From: DATBGS01 sp036557885
GTDB lineage: Bacteria > Chloroflexota > Ktedonobacteria > Ktedonobacterales > DATBGS01
Length of the DNA: 40,650 nt
Assembly: GCA_036557885.1 (NCBI GenBank)
Contig: DATBGS010000178.1
Coordinates: forward strand, 1-40,650
Direction of reading: 5' to 3'
Part shown: positions 16,543-24,696 of the stretch, one piece after another
Layout: each line of letters begins with the position of its first letter
How positions within the stretch are numbered: position 1 is the first letter of the stretch
The notes under the pieces: model-generated
Told to the model about the DNA's origin: nothing
Databases searched by the model: none
Seen by the model: the letters and a program-made list of their open reading frames with translations, nothing else
Translations under genes and position numbers: made by a program

Positions 16543-16571
16543 GCGACACTTCCGTCAGCAGCAGCTATACT
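16543..16571 (+). promoter_or_regulatory. Candidate promoter of the DUF4177-like gene
   Basis: GCGACA (16543-16548), 17-base spacer and TATACT (16566-16571). The -35 box is only a 4/6 match. The transcript would have a leader of about 160 bases with stems such as GGAGACA/TGTCTCC (16614 to 16671). Confidence 0.4.
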
Positions 16572-16741
16572 TGTCTCAGGGGGCATGGAGCCTGCTGGCA
16601 GAGGCAGGCCCAGGAGACACGCCCTTCGTGCCAGGAACAGCCGAGCGCGTGCTGTCTCCTCCACAGGCTCCTACCCTGTTTTCTCGATCTGGCAACACAA
16701 GAGACAAGATCAGGCACACCCATTCAGAAGGGAGCATCATC

Positions 16742-17038
16742 ATGGCCGCTGCATGGCAATACAAAGTCGCGTATCTGGATTATCGCGGGCGCATCTCCAC
16801 CGAAGGTCAGGAAACCCTCATCAGCGGAGACGAGCGCCGCAGCACCTTTGCCCGGCGCTATCTCGACGCGCTGGGTCGGGATGGATGGGAACTCGTCGGC
16901 ATTCAACCGCTCTCGCCCCAATCCGCCTACTACATCTTTAAGCGGCCCTTGACCGAGGGCAGCGGCGAAGCCAGCGCCAGCGAGAGCGCCAGCACTACCA
17001 GCACCAGCACCGGACCGACACAGATCGAGATGGCCTGA
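16742..17038 (+). CDS. Small DUF4177-like protein
   Basis: 98 residues starting at the ATG at 16742, with GGGAG upstream. The sequence WQYKVAYLDYRGRI, then RRYLDALGRDGWELVGIQPL and YYIFKRPL, follows the pattern of small DUF4177-like proteins, which start with a WEYK-like strand and contain a GWELV motif. The fold is probably a compact alpha/beta unit. The last 25 residues are Ser/Thr/Ala-rich and disordered. Function is unknown in the family. It stands alone ahead of a strong bidirectional terminator. Confidence 0.75.
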   Translation: MAAAWQYKVAYLDYRGRISTEGQETLISGDERRSTFARRYLDALGRDGWELVGIQPLSPQSAYYIFKRPLTEGSGEASASESASTTSTSTGPTQIEMA

Positions 17039-17070
17039 ACGCCAGGTCATTCGTCTATAGAAGCCGGACT

Positions 17071-17112
17071 CCGAGGAGGCCACGCCAAAGCATTTGGCGT
17101 GGCCCTCCTCGG
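17071..17112. terminator. Strong bidirectional terminator between the DUF4177-like gene and murA
   Basis: An almost perfect 19-bp stem: CCGAGGAGG plus CCACGCCAAA on the left against TTTGGCGTGG plus CCTCCTCGG on the right, with a 3-base loop and one bulged C. It lies 32 bases after one stop and 46 bases after the convergent murA stop, so it likely serves both. Confidence 0.8.
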
Positions 17113-17158
17113 CGGTTTCGTTCAAGAAGGCGGTTCTGGTGGTTCGTTCTCTCTCGTG

Positions 17159-18523
17159 CTACTGGCTCGCCAGCGCCACGCCCGCTTCGCGCCCATCCAC
17201 CTTCTCAATCCTGGCGCCCAGCGACTGCAGCTTCTCTGGCAAACGCTCGTACCCACGCTCAATATGATCAATTCCCGTAAGAGTGGAGATGCCCTGCGCG
17301 CACAACGCCGCCAGAATATACGAGCAGCCCGCGCGAATATCGGGAATAGTCAGCGTCGTCCCCAAAAGCGGGGTTGGGCCGCGCACAATACAACTATGCG
17401 AATATTCCTTTTCGCGGAAGCGGCAAGCCACCTCTCCCAGACATTTCGAATACAGACCAATATCCGCGCCCATCCGATTTAATTCATGGGTATAGCCAAA
17501 GCGGTCTTCATAGATCGTTTCATGCACCACCGACATCCCACGCGCCTGCGTCAGCAATACGGTGAAAGGCTGCTGCCAGTCCGTCATAAAACCAGGATGC
17601 ACATCAGTCTCAATAGCGATAGAGCGCGGCGGGCACTCGCTGCCAAAGAACCGAATGGCATCATCTTCCACCGAAAAATCCAGCCCAATCCGGTACAGTG
17701 TATTCAAAAACGTCAGCAGATGGTCTTGCATCGCCCCCACCACGCGCACATCGCCCTTCGTCAGATAGGCCGCAATTGCCAGAGACACCGCCTCCAGACG
17801 ATCAGGTAGGATGCGATGCGTCGCGCCCCGTAAACGCTCCACCCCTTCCACCACAATCTTGCGATCCACCTTGAGTTCGATGATCGCCCCCATTTTTTGC
17901 AGGAACTTGATCAGGTCCATAATTTCCGGCTCAATGGCGGCATTCTCAATCACCGTCACCCCTTTCGCCAGCGACGCTGTGATTACCAGATTCTCGGTTG
18001 TCCCCACACTGGGAAAGGGCAGGCGAATCGTCGCCCCCTTCAAGCGTTTGGCCTTCGCGTAATAGAAGCCATCCCGATAGTCAATCTCCGCCCCCATCTG
18101 TATCAGCCCCTCAATGTGAAAATTGATCGGACGCGGGCCGATACGGTCGCCGCCAGGCGCGGGGATGGTCGCCTGGCCGCAGCGATGCAGCATCGGCCCC
18201 ATCGTCAAGACCGCCAGCCGATTCATCCGTCCTAATTCGCTGGGCGGCCCATCATTGCTCACCTCTGGAGTCGTCACCAGCATCGTCGAAGGATGATCTG
18301 GCGACCAACGAATATTCGCGCCAATGGCGCGCAAGAGATTCTCGGTAATCGAGACATCCCCAATGCGAGGCGTATTATGCAGGGTGCAGGTTTCTTCGGT
18401 GAGCAACGAGGCAACCAGCATTTTCGTCGCCGCGTTTTTGGCGCCGCTCACGCTCACCGTCCCCTGGAGGGGCGCGCCCCCCTCCACCACATAGGAAGCT
18501 ACCTGATCAGCCGTTGCCTTCAT
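17159..18523 (-). CDS. murA: UDP-N-acetylglucosamine 1-carboxyvinyltransferase, Asp-type active site
   Basis: Transfers enolpyruvate from PEP to UDP-GlcNAc, the first committed step of peptidoglycan synthesis. 454 residues, about 35 longer than the E. coli enzyme. SGAKN holds the Lys29/Asn30 pair (E. coli Lys22/Asn23); TDVHPGFMTDWQQ holds the catalytic Asp loop; RAGCSYI holds the PEP-binding Arg. The loop residue equivalent to E. coli Cys115 is Asp126, in GGDRIGPRP where E. coli has GGCTIGARP; I checked the codon (GAC at 18148-18146). Asp at this position is known to keep activity and prevent fosfomycin alkylation. It is transcribed alone from the promoter at 18618-18646. Confidence 0.95.
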   Translation of the reverse strand: MKATADQVASYVVEGGAPLQGTVSVSGAKNAATKMLVASLLTEETCTLHNTPRIGDVSITENLLRAIGANIRWSPDHPSTMLVTTPEVSNDGPPSELGRMNRLAVLTMGPMLHRCGQATIPAPGGDRIGPRPINFHIEGLIQMGAEIDYRDGFYYAKAKRLKGATIRLPFPSVGTTENLVITASLAKGVTVIENAAIEPEIMDLIKFLQKMGAIIELKVDRKIVVEGVERLRGATHRILPDRLEAVSLAIAAYLTKGDVRVVGAMQDHLLTFLNTLYRIGLDFSVEDDAIRFFGSECPPRSIAIETDVHPGFMTDWQQPFTVLLTQARGMSVVHETIYEDRFGYTHELNRMGADIGLYSKCLGEVACRFREKEYSHSCIVRGPTPLLGTTLTIPDIRAGCSYILAALCAQGISTLTGIDHIERGYERLPEKLQSLGARIEKVDGREAGVALASQ

Positions 18524-18617
18524 CGTATCGTATCTCGTTTCTTCAATCCGGGGTCTTTTCGCATACAGGGATCAACAAAGCAAACGGTGTGCCAAAGATG
18601 GTCAGAGAATATACGTT

Positions 18618-18646
18618 AAAATAGAGAGCAGGTGAGAGTTTGTAAA
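18618..18646 (-). promoter_or_regulatory. murA promoter
   Basis: On the minus strand: TTTACA (18646-18641), 17-base spacer, TATTTT (18623-18618). The transcript would start near 18611, giving a leader of about 90 bases. Confidence 0.65.
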
Positions 18647-18720
18647 GTTCTTTAGGACTCTTGGAGTGGCGGCTCGGACAACAGACCCAGAAACGCCTGG
18701 AGAAGCGCCAATACTCAGTA

Positions 18721-20268
18721 TCAAGTGGTCGGCCTGCTTGCCTTGAATGGCTCCTGTTTAGCTGGCGGCGGCGGAGCAAGCAGCCAATAGAGCGCCCGCG
18801 CCGCGCGCGGCTTGGGCGGAATGTGTGACGCCTGGGACGTCTTCATCGGTGAGGCTGAACGATGAACGCCAGGCACAAACGGCTGATCAGCATACCCTGG
18901 AGTGTTCTGCTCCTGCTCAAAATCATCGAGCAAATCCAGCAACTGGTTGACGCTCTGCGCCACGCCCTCCACCATCAAATAGCCCGAAGGCTTCACCGCA
19001 TCCCCCACCAGATACAAGCCCTGCGTCCCCATCTCCGGCGCGGCGTCTGCCCCCTGCTGCGCCCGGTTCACCGGCCATTCCCCGCGATACTGGCTCATCG
19101 TCAACACGCGACACTCGCGCTCAAAATCTGGCCCAAAGATGCGACGCAGATCGGCCAGCGCCAGCGCCCGCTCCTGCTCGATGTTATTGGAGCGCATCAC
19201 CTGATGCGTAATCAGCAAATGCTTGCCTGGCGGCGCCAGCCGGGAATCGCTATTCGTCGGCTGCACCATCCCCGCAATGCGCTCCGTATCCAGGCAGTAC
19301 ATGATGCCTTTATGCGGAATTAGCGAGCGCTCACTCAGCAGATGGACCTTCAGCCCAATCGCTTCCTGCACCGGAGAAGCATCCAGTGCCTCCATTCGCC
19401 CAGCAAGTGCTGAAGCAGTGAGGCTTGTATCGCCATCTGCGATTTCCCCCGCCAGCCCTGCCGTCGCACGCGGCCCAATATTGCTGATCACCAGCGACGT
19501 GCGCAGCAGACCCTCTTCCCCAGTCGCCTTGTTGCGCACCTGCACGCCCGTCACCCGGCCATCCTCCACCAGAATCCGCAGCACCTCATGCCGCAGCCGC
19601 AGCTCCGCCCCCTGCTCTCGCACACGCTGCTCCAGTTCTCCCGCCACCGCCGCGCAGCCACCCTCCACAATCCCTGGCGGCCCATACCGAAACATATTCC
19701 TGGTGGTTTCCGCCACCTCAGCGGCGCGAATCTCCTCCAGCGGCAGACTCAGCGCAAAATGCGAGATGCGCTCAAAAAAGCGATAGAGTTCGGGCGCGCT
19801 GGTCAGGGTGACATGGTGGCGTTGGAGCCATGCCGTAAAGGGCAGGTCGCGCTCAGCCGACGGAAGGGTTCGCGCCATCAGCGTTGGCCCCAGCACAAGA
19901 AACTTTGCAAACTGGCGCGCCCCCAAAAACGAAGCCACCCCAAGCAGCGAGCGGCACACATGCTGCTTGCCATGCACCCAAAACGAGGCAAAGACATCCG
20001 CATCATACACATAATGCGGGACTGCCAGCCGCCGCAGCATCCCAGCCAGCACGCCATTCGAGCCAAAGGGCAGCATGTGCACCGCCCCGGTGCTGATCTG
20101 CGCCCCCTGAAACGACTTGGCCGTAAAACGCCCACCGCAATGCGGCAGGCGCTCCAGCACCGCCACGCGCATACCGCGCTGTACACATTGGGCCGCGCTG
20201 AGCAAGCCGCCCAGCCCGGCCCCAATGATCACCGCGTCATACTGTTGATCGTCCAGATGTGTCTGCAT
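18721..20268 (-). CDS. CrtI-like NAD(P)/FAD-dependent oxidoreductase
   Basis: 515 residues from the ATG at 20268; a GTG at 20286 would add six residues and neither has a strong ribosome site. The N-terminus is a dinucleotide-binding GAGLGGLLSAA motif followed by VAVLERLPHCGGR, typical of phytoene desaturase/all-trans-retinol saturase-like flavoproteins. The C-terminal GLYLVGDAVKPSGYLMVEGVAQSV completes the FAD site. It likely oxidises, reduces or isomerises a carotenoid or another hydrophobic substrate. No other carotenoid gene is visible nearby. The last 70 residues are Pro/Ser-rich. The zinc-ribbon/FHA gene ends 34 bases upstream, so the two are probably one transcript. Confidence 0.85.
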   Translation of the reverse strand: MQTHLDDQQYDAVIIGAGLGGLLSAAQCVQRGMRVAVLERLPHCGGRFTAKSFQGAQISTGAVHMLPFGSNGVLAGMLRRLAVPHYVYDADVFASFWVHGKQHVCRSLLGVASFLGARQFAKFLVLGPTLMARTLPSAERDLPFTAWLQRHHVTLTSAPELYRFFERISHFALSLPLEEIRAAEVAETTRNMFRYGPPGIVEGGCAAVAGELEQRVREQGAELRLRHEVLRILVEDGRVTGVQVRNKATGEEGLLRTSLVISNIGPRATAGLAGEIADGDTSLTASALAGRMEALDASPVQEAIGLKVHLLSERSLIPHKGIMYCLDTERIAGMVQPTNSDSRLAPPGKHLLITHQVMRSNNIEQERALALADLRRIFGPDFERECRVLTMSQYRGEWPVNRAQQGADAAPEMGTQGLYLVGDAVKPSGYLMVEGVAQSVNQLLDLLDDFEQEQNTPGYADQPFVPGVHRSASPMKTSQASHIPPKPRAARALYWLLAPPPPAKQEPFKASRPTT

Positions 20269-20302
20269 GACCCGTCTGTCTTTCACCAGTCAGAGCGACG
20301 CG

Positions 20303-22075
20303 CTAGTTCTCCGACGACTGCGTTGCATCAATCGCCATCAACTCATTCAGCGTCACCAGGCACGCGCCCAAAATCTGGTTGATATGCTGATGCAGTTCAA
20401 AGAACTGTCCCAACTCGCGCGCCCGCCGCGCCAGGCTCCCCACCGTATAGATGTCGCGGGGGTCATTGCGCACATCCTCAATCAGTTTCATCATATCGTT
20501 GATGGAAAGCGATTCTTCGGCGCGGGAAGCCTCGTCAACGACCTGCTTCAAGCGATTGGAAACATCAGCTACCCCAACACGCAGGCGCTGGGCAAGCTGC
20601 GCCACCGCGTTATCATGCACAGCAATCATGTCGCTGGCGGACTTCAACTGATCACGCAGTTGCTGCGCCTCCTGCTCCAGGGCCTTCGCTTGTTGGAGCC
20701 GATCACGCAACTCGGCAGTTTTGCTATCAAGTGCCTGAATAGCATTCAAGATAGGAGACACTTCGGGAAGTTGTGGAACTGGCAACGGCATATCCTCCTC
20801 TACAGGTGGTAGTGGTGCAACAAGACCCGCCCCTATCGGTTGCGGCTCTTCCATTTGCTCATCTTGCGCCTGCGCTTCTACGGAAACCTCTACGCGCACA
20901 TCCTCAGTAATCACATGGCGTTCGATGATGGTAGCAGGCGGCAGCGACGCCTCCGGGCTGGCAGATGCCAAAGGCTCGCCAATAATTGTCGGTGGCACCG
21001 CATCCGGCGTGGCCCAGTCTGACGGCGTTGAAGCGACCTGTACGTCGGCTTCCATCCACTCCGACTCCTGAATCACCACGCCCGCGCTGTTCTCTTCGGC
21101 CAGCCTGGTCACCCCATCCTCATCTGATGGCTCCCCAACCGCAATGCCCGCCCCGTTCATCCCATTGGCCTTCGTGCTCTCTGGCGTCAGTTCGGGCACT
21201 CCAGGCTCACCAAAGACATTGTTCGTCATAAAGGTGGCCGGCTCGCCCAGCGACGGAGGTGGCACATTGGTGACGGTCGGCGGCTCGGCTTCATCGTTGG
21301 CCGTTCCCGTGAAGAAAACAACCTCATGCTCGCCTACGCTGATATGATCGCCATTGCGCAGGACCGTTGGCGCGCGCAGCTCCACCCCATTGACATACGT
21401 CCCATTGGCGCTGCCCACATCTCGCACCGTAAAATTTACCCCGTCATAGCGAATCAACGCATGGCGCCGGGAGGCCAACTGGTCCCCAGAAAGCGGCACC
21501 TCATTGCTGGGCGCTCGCCCGATGGAAATGTCGGCTTTCTTCACCAGAAACTCGCGGGCCTGCCCATTGCGGGTAACAATCAGCTTGGCAGGCGCCACAT
21601 TGATCGTCGAAATGGTTTCTTCGCTGTCCTCCACCGCCATCTTGGTCGCAAAGCTGCTGCTGGCGCTGGCCGATTCAACGGGGGCTGGAGGTGGCACAGG
21701 CGCTGGAGTCGGTGGGGCGGCCACCGTGTGGTCTTCTCCCGCCAGTTGAGTTGCGAAGGTTGGCTCCATCTGAGAGGGAGCACCCACCGTTGCTATCGTT
21801 GGCAGGGTACCCGGAACCGTCGTTGTTCCAGAGCCTGTGGCATCTCCTGACAACGGCGCCTGGATGGTGGGCATCGTTGGAGAGTTGGGCAGAGGCCCCT
21901 GTGGCGGTGGTCCACCAAACCAACCTGGATTCTGACCTGCTTGAGGCTGGTTCACACCTGGAGGTGGTCCCCAGGGTGAGGGCGCAGGTTGAGAAGGGGT
22001 AAGCCGATTGCCACAATTCAAACAAAATTGATCTCCAGGCCGGGTTTCAACACCACAGTTTGGACATCGGTCCAT
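20303..22075 (-). CDS. Zinc-ribbon and FHA-domain protein
   Basis: 590 residues from the ATG at 22075, which has GGGAGGT four to five bases upstream. Residues 1-25 are a double-CxxC zinc ribbon (CPNCG...CLNCG), then a Pro/Gly-rich linker. An FHA domain spans about 162-255 with GRAPSNE, SRRHA and GSANGTYVNG, the residues that read phosphothreonine. A long acidic linker and a C-terminal coiled coil (about 455-560) follow. It should dock on Thr-phosphorylated partners, which implies a Ser/Thr kinase elsewhere. FHA proteins often accompany type VII secretion ATPases, and one is encoded 5.6 kb away, but they are not in one operon. Confidence 0.9.
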   Translation of the reverse strand: MDRCPNCGVETRPGDQFCLNCGNRLTPSQPAPSPWGPPPGVNQPQAGQNPGWFGGPPPQGPLPNSPTMPTIQAPLSGDATGSGTTTVPGTLPTIATVGAPSQMEPTFATQLAGEDHTVAAPPTPAPVPPPAPVESASASSSFATKMAVEDSEETISTINVAPAKLIVTRNGQAREFLVKKADISIGRAPSNEVPLSGDQLASRRHALIRYDGVNFTVRDVGSANGTYVNGVELRAPTVLRNGDHISVGEHEVVFFTGTANDEAEPPTVTNVPPPSLGEPATFMTNNVFGEPGVPELTPESTKANGMNGAGIAVGEPSDEDGVTRLAEENSAGVVIQESEWMEADVQVASTPSDWATPDAVPPTIIGEPLASASPEASLPPATIIERHVITEDVRVEVSVEAQAQDEQMEEPQPIGAGLVAPLPPVEEDMPLPVPQLPEVSPILNAIQALDSKTAELRDRLQQAKALEQEAQQLRDQLKSASDMIAVHDNAVAQLAQRLRVGVADVSNRLKQVVDEASRAEESLSINDMMKLIEDVRNDPRDIYTVGSLARRARELGQFFELHQHINQILGACLVTLNELMAIDATQSSEN

Positions 22076-22174
22076 AATAACCTCCCGCTTCAGGGCATAT
22101 GTTGTGTAAGCGCAAAGATGAGCGAATTGCTTGGACACAGGCGCATACATTGAGCATTTCGCATAACCGAAGCA

Positions 22175-22203
22175 ATTATATCATGAGTCCCCAGCACAGA
22201 CAA
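22175..22203 (-). promoter_or_regulatory. Promoter of the zinc-ribbon/FHA gene
   Basis: On the minus strand: TTGTCT (22203-22198), 17-base spacer and a perfect TATAAT (22180-22175). Confidence 0.7.
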
Positions 22204-22304
22204 TGAAGCAGCGCACAGTTCCCACACTTTCTTGACACGCCCCCGCAATGCGCCCGCAAAAGCTGTAAAAACAGCCTGGCGGAAAACCGTCCTTCCCGCC
22301 TCGT

Positions 22305-22333
22305 TTGTCATCAGTCCTCTTTTCTGTTATATT
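22305..22333 (+). promoter_or_regulatory. Promoter of the alpha/beta hydrolase gene
   Basis: TTGTCA (22305-22310), 17-base spacer, TATATT (22328-22333). The leader would be about 33 bases and contains the GAGGAGAG ribosome site. It diverges from the FHA promoter. Confidence 0.65.
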
Positions 22334-22372
22334 TCCCAATTGCACCGACTTCGCACAAGAGGAGAGCTATTT

Positions 22373-23257
22373 ATGCCTAAAGAATCTGCTGGCACCGTGA
22401 GCGCAGAGAGCCACCGCCATGCTATACGCTCCATCCATTACAATCTCAGCTATCTAGTCCAGGGGCAAGAACATGGCCCTGATGGGGCTTTTCTGCTCCT
22501 GCATGGGCTGCCGGGCGGCGCCTTCTCCTGGCGACACATCATGCCAGCGCTTGCTGGCGAGCGCGCCGTGTATGCCTTCGACATGCTCTCCTACGGAAAA
22601 TCGGATGCTCCCTGGCCTGCCGATGTCTCCATCTGGGGCCAGGCCGACGTGCTGGCGCCTGCCCTGGAAAGTCTCCACCTCTCCAACCTCATCCTGGTTG
22701 GCTATGATGTCGGCGGAGGCGTCGCCCAGGTGCTGACCACCCGCCTGACCAACGCGCAGATTCGCGCCGTCGTGCTCATCAGCACTACCTGCTATGCCAA
22801 AGCCTTTGCTGATGACTGGCCCCTGCCCAAGATGCACGCCCGCCAGGAGCCTGACGCGCCGCGACACACGCCCCTGGATCAATTGCTGAATGACTTTAAA
22901 ACCACCTTTCCAACCGCAGCAGCCAACCCCAAAAGCATCACCGCCGAGACGCTTGACCAGTACCTGGCCCCCTGGAAGAGCGAGCTTGGCAAAGAAAATC
23001 TTTTCCAGCACATTCGCCAGCAGATTCCCAACTACAGCATGTCCGTCGCCAGCGATATGCGGCACACCGGCAAGCCCGTCCTGATCCTCTGGGGCGAAAA
23101 AGATCAGGTGCTCTCGCCCAGCTATGCCGAGCGTCTGCACCGGGACATCCCTGATTCGCAGCTTGAAATCATTCCCGATACCGGCCATCTCCTTCTGGAA
23201 GAAGCACCCCAGGCAGTTGCGCGTCACATCAACCAGTTTGTTTCCAAACTTTCCTGA
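22373..23257 (+). CDS. Alpha/beta hydrolase with Asp nucleophile (dehalogenase/epoxide hydrolase type)
   Basis: 294 residues from the ATG at 22373, preceded by GAGGAGAG. The fold signature is clear: HGLPGG (residues 44-49, oxyanion loop), then the nucleophile elbow GYDVGGG, in which the usual Ser is Asp112, then WGEKDQV with the acid and DTGHLLLEE with the catalytic His. An Asp nucleophile is typical of haloalkane dehalogenases, fluoroacetate dehalogenases and epoxide hydrolases, which form an ester intermediate on the enzyme. The substrate cannot be chosen from these motifs. It is a single gene with its own promoter and a hairpin after it. No signal peptide. Confidence 0.85.
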   Translation: MPKESAGTVSAESHRHAIRSIHYNLSYLVQGQEHGPDGAFLLLHGLPGGAFSWRHIMPALAGERAVYAFDMLSYGKSDAPWPADVSIWGQADVLAPALESLHLSNLILVGYDVGGGVAQVLTTRLTNAQIRAVVLISTTCYAKAFADDWPLPKMHARQEPDAPRHTPLDQLLNDFKTTFPTAAANPKSITAETLDQYLAPWKSELGKENLFQHIRQQIPNYSMSVASDMRHTGKPVLILWGEKDQVLSPSYAERLHRDIPDSQLEIIPDTGHLLLEEAPQAVARHINQFVSKLS

Positions 23258-23311
23258 TGCTGAGCCTGCTTTTGCCGGACAGCAGCATAACCCCGCAGAA
23301 GTAAAGAACGA

Positions 23312-23341
23312 CCCCTTCAGCCAATCATAGAGCTGAAGGGG
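23312..23341. terminator. Hairpin terminator between convergent genes
   Basis: A perfect 10-bp stem, CCCCTTCAGC against GCTGAAGGGG, with a 10-base loop, between the hydrolase and the 69-residue gene on the other strand. No strong T-run follows on either strand. Confidence 0.6.
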
Positions 23342-23413
23342 CCAGTCACACCCAGAGCGCTTGAGCACACCGATCTCTCGTATTCCACTCTGCTTAATTG
23401 TCTACTCATTCGC

Positions 23414-23623
23414 TCACGAAACCAGGCGCTCGGCTTCCTCCTGAGCGAGGCGCACAAAATGCTCAACCGCTCGCTCATACGACCGGTACAGTCGTTCCAG
23501 CACCTCGACTGGCCGACCTTGCTGCTCAGCCATCACCAGCGCGTACCAACGGCGCTGCATCATCTTTTCAGCACATTCCAATGGCAACGTCTGACTTGGC
23601 AATGTTTGACCAGGGAGCATCAT
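23414..23623 (-). CDS. Small helical protein of unknown function (69 aa)
   Basis: I do not recognise the family. The ATG at 23623 (a second Met follows) is preceded by GAGGAG at seven bases, a good ribosome site. The first 18 residues are loose; the rest, from about residue 19 on, looks like two amphipathic helices rich in Glu, Arg and Leu. It lies downstream of the Rad52-like gene and its hairpin (23690-23736). It is short enough to be an adaptor or regulator. It lacks the Trp-x-Gly turn of a WXG100 protein. Confidence 0.6.
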   Translation of the reverse strand: MMLPGQTLPSQTLPLECAEKMMQRRWYALVMAEQQGRPVEVLERLYRSYERAVEHFVRLAQEEAERLVS

Positions 23624-23689
23624 CTTCTTTCTCCTCGGTCCAGAATCCCACTGCGGGGATCAGGGGATAAAAAGGTGAGAGCACAACCA

Positions 23690-23736
23690 AAGCGGCGCGC
23701 GTGAGCAAGAAAGAGGGATACCTACGCGCGCCGCTT
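23690..23736 (-). terminator. Terminator of the Rad52-like gene
   Basis: A perfect 13-bp stem, AAGCGGCGCGCGT against ACGCGCGCCGCTT, starts 22 bases after the stop on the minus strand. It is followed by TGGTTG and, 16-20 bases on, a run of five T. Confidence 0.65.
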
Positions 23737-23758
23737 CTATTTGCCGCGCTGCCGCGCG

Positions 23759-24457
23759 TTAGCTGGCACGCCGGGCCGCATTGTACTCGCGGCTCAACTG
23801 GCGAATCAGCGCGCTGGCCCCTGAAAACGTCAGGCTGCCAGGGGCAGGTTCTTCGCGTCCCAGCGCCGAGCACAACTTGCGAATACTCATCAACTGCTGC
23901 TCATTGGCTGGCGGCTCGCCCTCTGCCTGCGCTTCAGGCGCGTCGCTGGATGGCATCGTCTCTGGCGGGGCAAACGAGCGCGCAGGCGCATTGCCAGGCG
24001 TAGAACGTACCGGGCTGCCAGGCCGCCCATTGCGCTCCACCGGCGTATCCACTATGCGATTGCGCTCATCAAACTCTGGCGCAAACTGCGTTCCAAACGA
24101 CAGACCAGCGAGCGCCCGGCCCAGCGACTTTGTGGCCGCCTTCTCATAATAATCACCAAAATCGGCGCGTGTCTCCGAGCCTTCGCCAGTAGCTACCCGT
24201 CCGCAGACATCCGCTTCGATTCCGCGAATATTGATATGACGCCAGTGCTCATCGCTGCCATCCCAGGCAACCGTGAAGAACTTGGCAAATCCTGTCTGGC
24301 GGTCATGCTCTAGCTCAACAGTAATATAGCCCGCGCGCGGCCCCGTCGCCTGATGAAACCAGACCAACCGCCAGCGTACGGGAAGATAATCTTTGCCCTG
24401 AATGCGCTGAAGATGCTCACCTGGATTAAAGACTTTCGCCTGCTCTTGAGTAGCCAT
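23759..24457 (-). CDS. Rad52/DdrA-like single-strand annealing protein (probable)
   Basis: 232 residues from the ATG at 24457, which has AAAGGA six bases upstream. The N-terminal 130 residues, with KDYLPVRWRLVWF, then GEGSETRADFGDYYEKAATKSLGRAL and FGTQFAPEF, follow the pattern of DdrA/Rad52-like proteins, in which the DY-x-EKA-x-TKAIGRAL helix is the most conserved feature. These proteins bind single-stranded ends and promote annealing. A Pro/Ala/Glu-rich linker leads to a C-terminal helical segment (about 185-232) that may be a small DNA- or partner-binding module. The promoter carries a symmetric operator-like repeat, which would fit damage induction. Family assignment is by motif memory. 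Confidence 0.6.
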   Translation of the reverse strand: MATQEQAKVFNPGEHLQRIQGKDYLPVRWRLVWFHQATGPRAGYITVELEHDRQTGFAKFFTVAWDGSDEHWRHINIRGIEADVCGRVATGEGSETRADFGDYYEKAATKSLGRALAGLSFGTQFAPEFDERNRIVDTPVERNGRPGSPVRSTPGNAPARSFAPPETMPSSDAPEAQAEGEPPANEQQLMSIRKLCSALGREEPAPGSLTFSGASALIRQLSREYNAARRAS

Positions 24458-24470
24458 CGTTTTCCTTTCA

Positions 24471-24538
24471 CCCGGTAACAGACCGGGCAGAACTAGAAAC
24501 TTTGTTCTAACTTTATCATGCACAACGTGCTCTGTCAA
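24471..24538 (-). promoter_or_regulatory. Promoter, operator-like repeat and leader hairpin of the Rad52-like gene
   Basis: On the minus strand: a perfect TTGACA (24538-24533), 17-base spacer, TAAAGT (24515-24510). Directly after the -10 box lies AGAAC-N10-GTTCT (24508-24489), an inverted repeat covering the transcription start. A small hairpin, CCCGGT-CTGTT-ACCGGG (24487-24471), precedes the ribosome site. The arrangement suggests repression at the start site. Confidence 0.6.
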
Positions 24539-24696
24539 ATGACGCTGCGACTCCCGATATTTACCAAACAGCCACGCGCTGAAATCAATTGTCGCCTGCT
24601 CTGGCGCTCACCTGACTATTCTTTTTGAGGGGCAGAAAATCGGAGAGAAAGAGGGTACGTGGGGTATGAGGGGGTCTGAAGAAGACTGAGCAGGTC

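Noticed and set aside
23414..23623. The 69-residue protein as a WXG100 secretion substrate
   Set aside because: It is shorter than usual and lacks Trp-x-Gly between the two helices, and it is not next to the motor gene.
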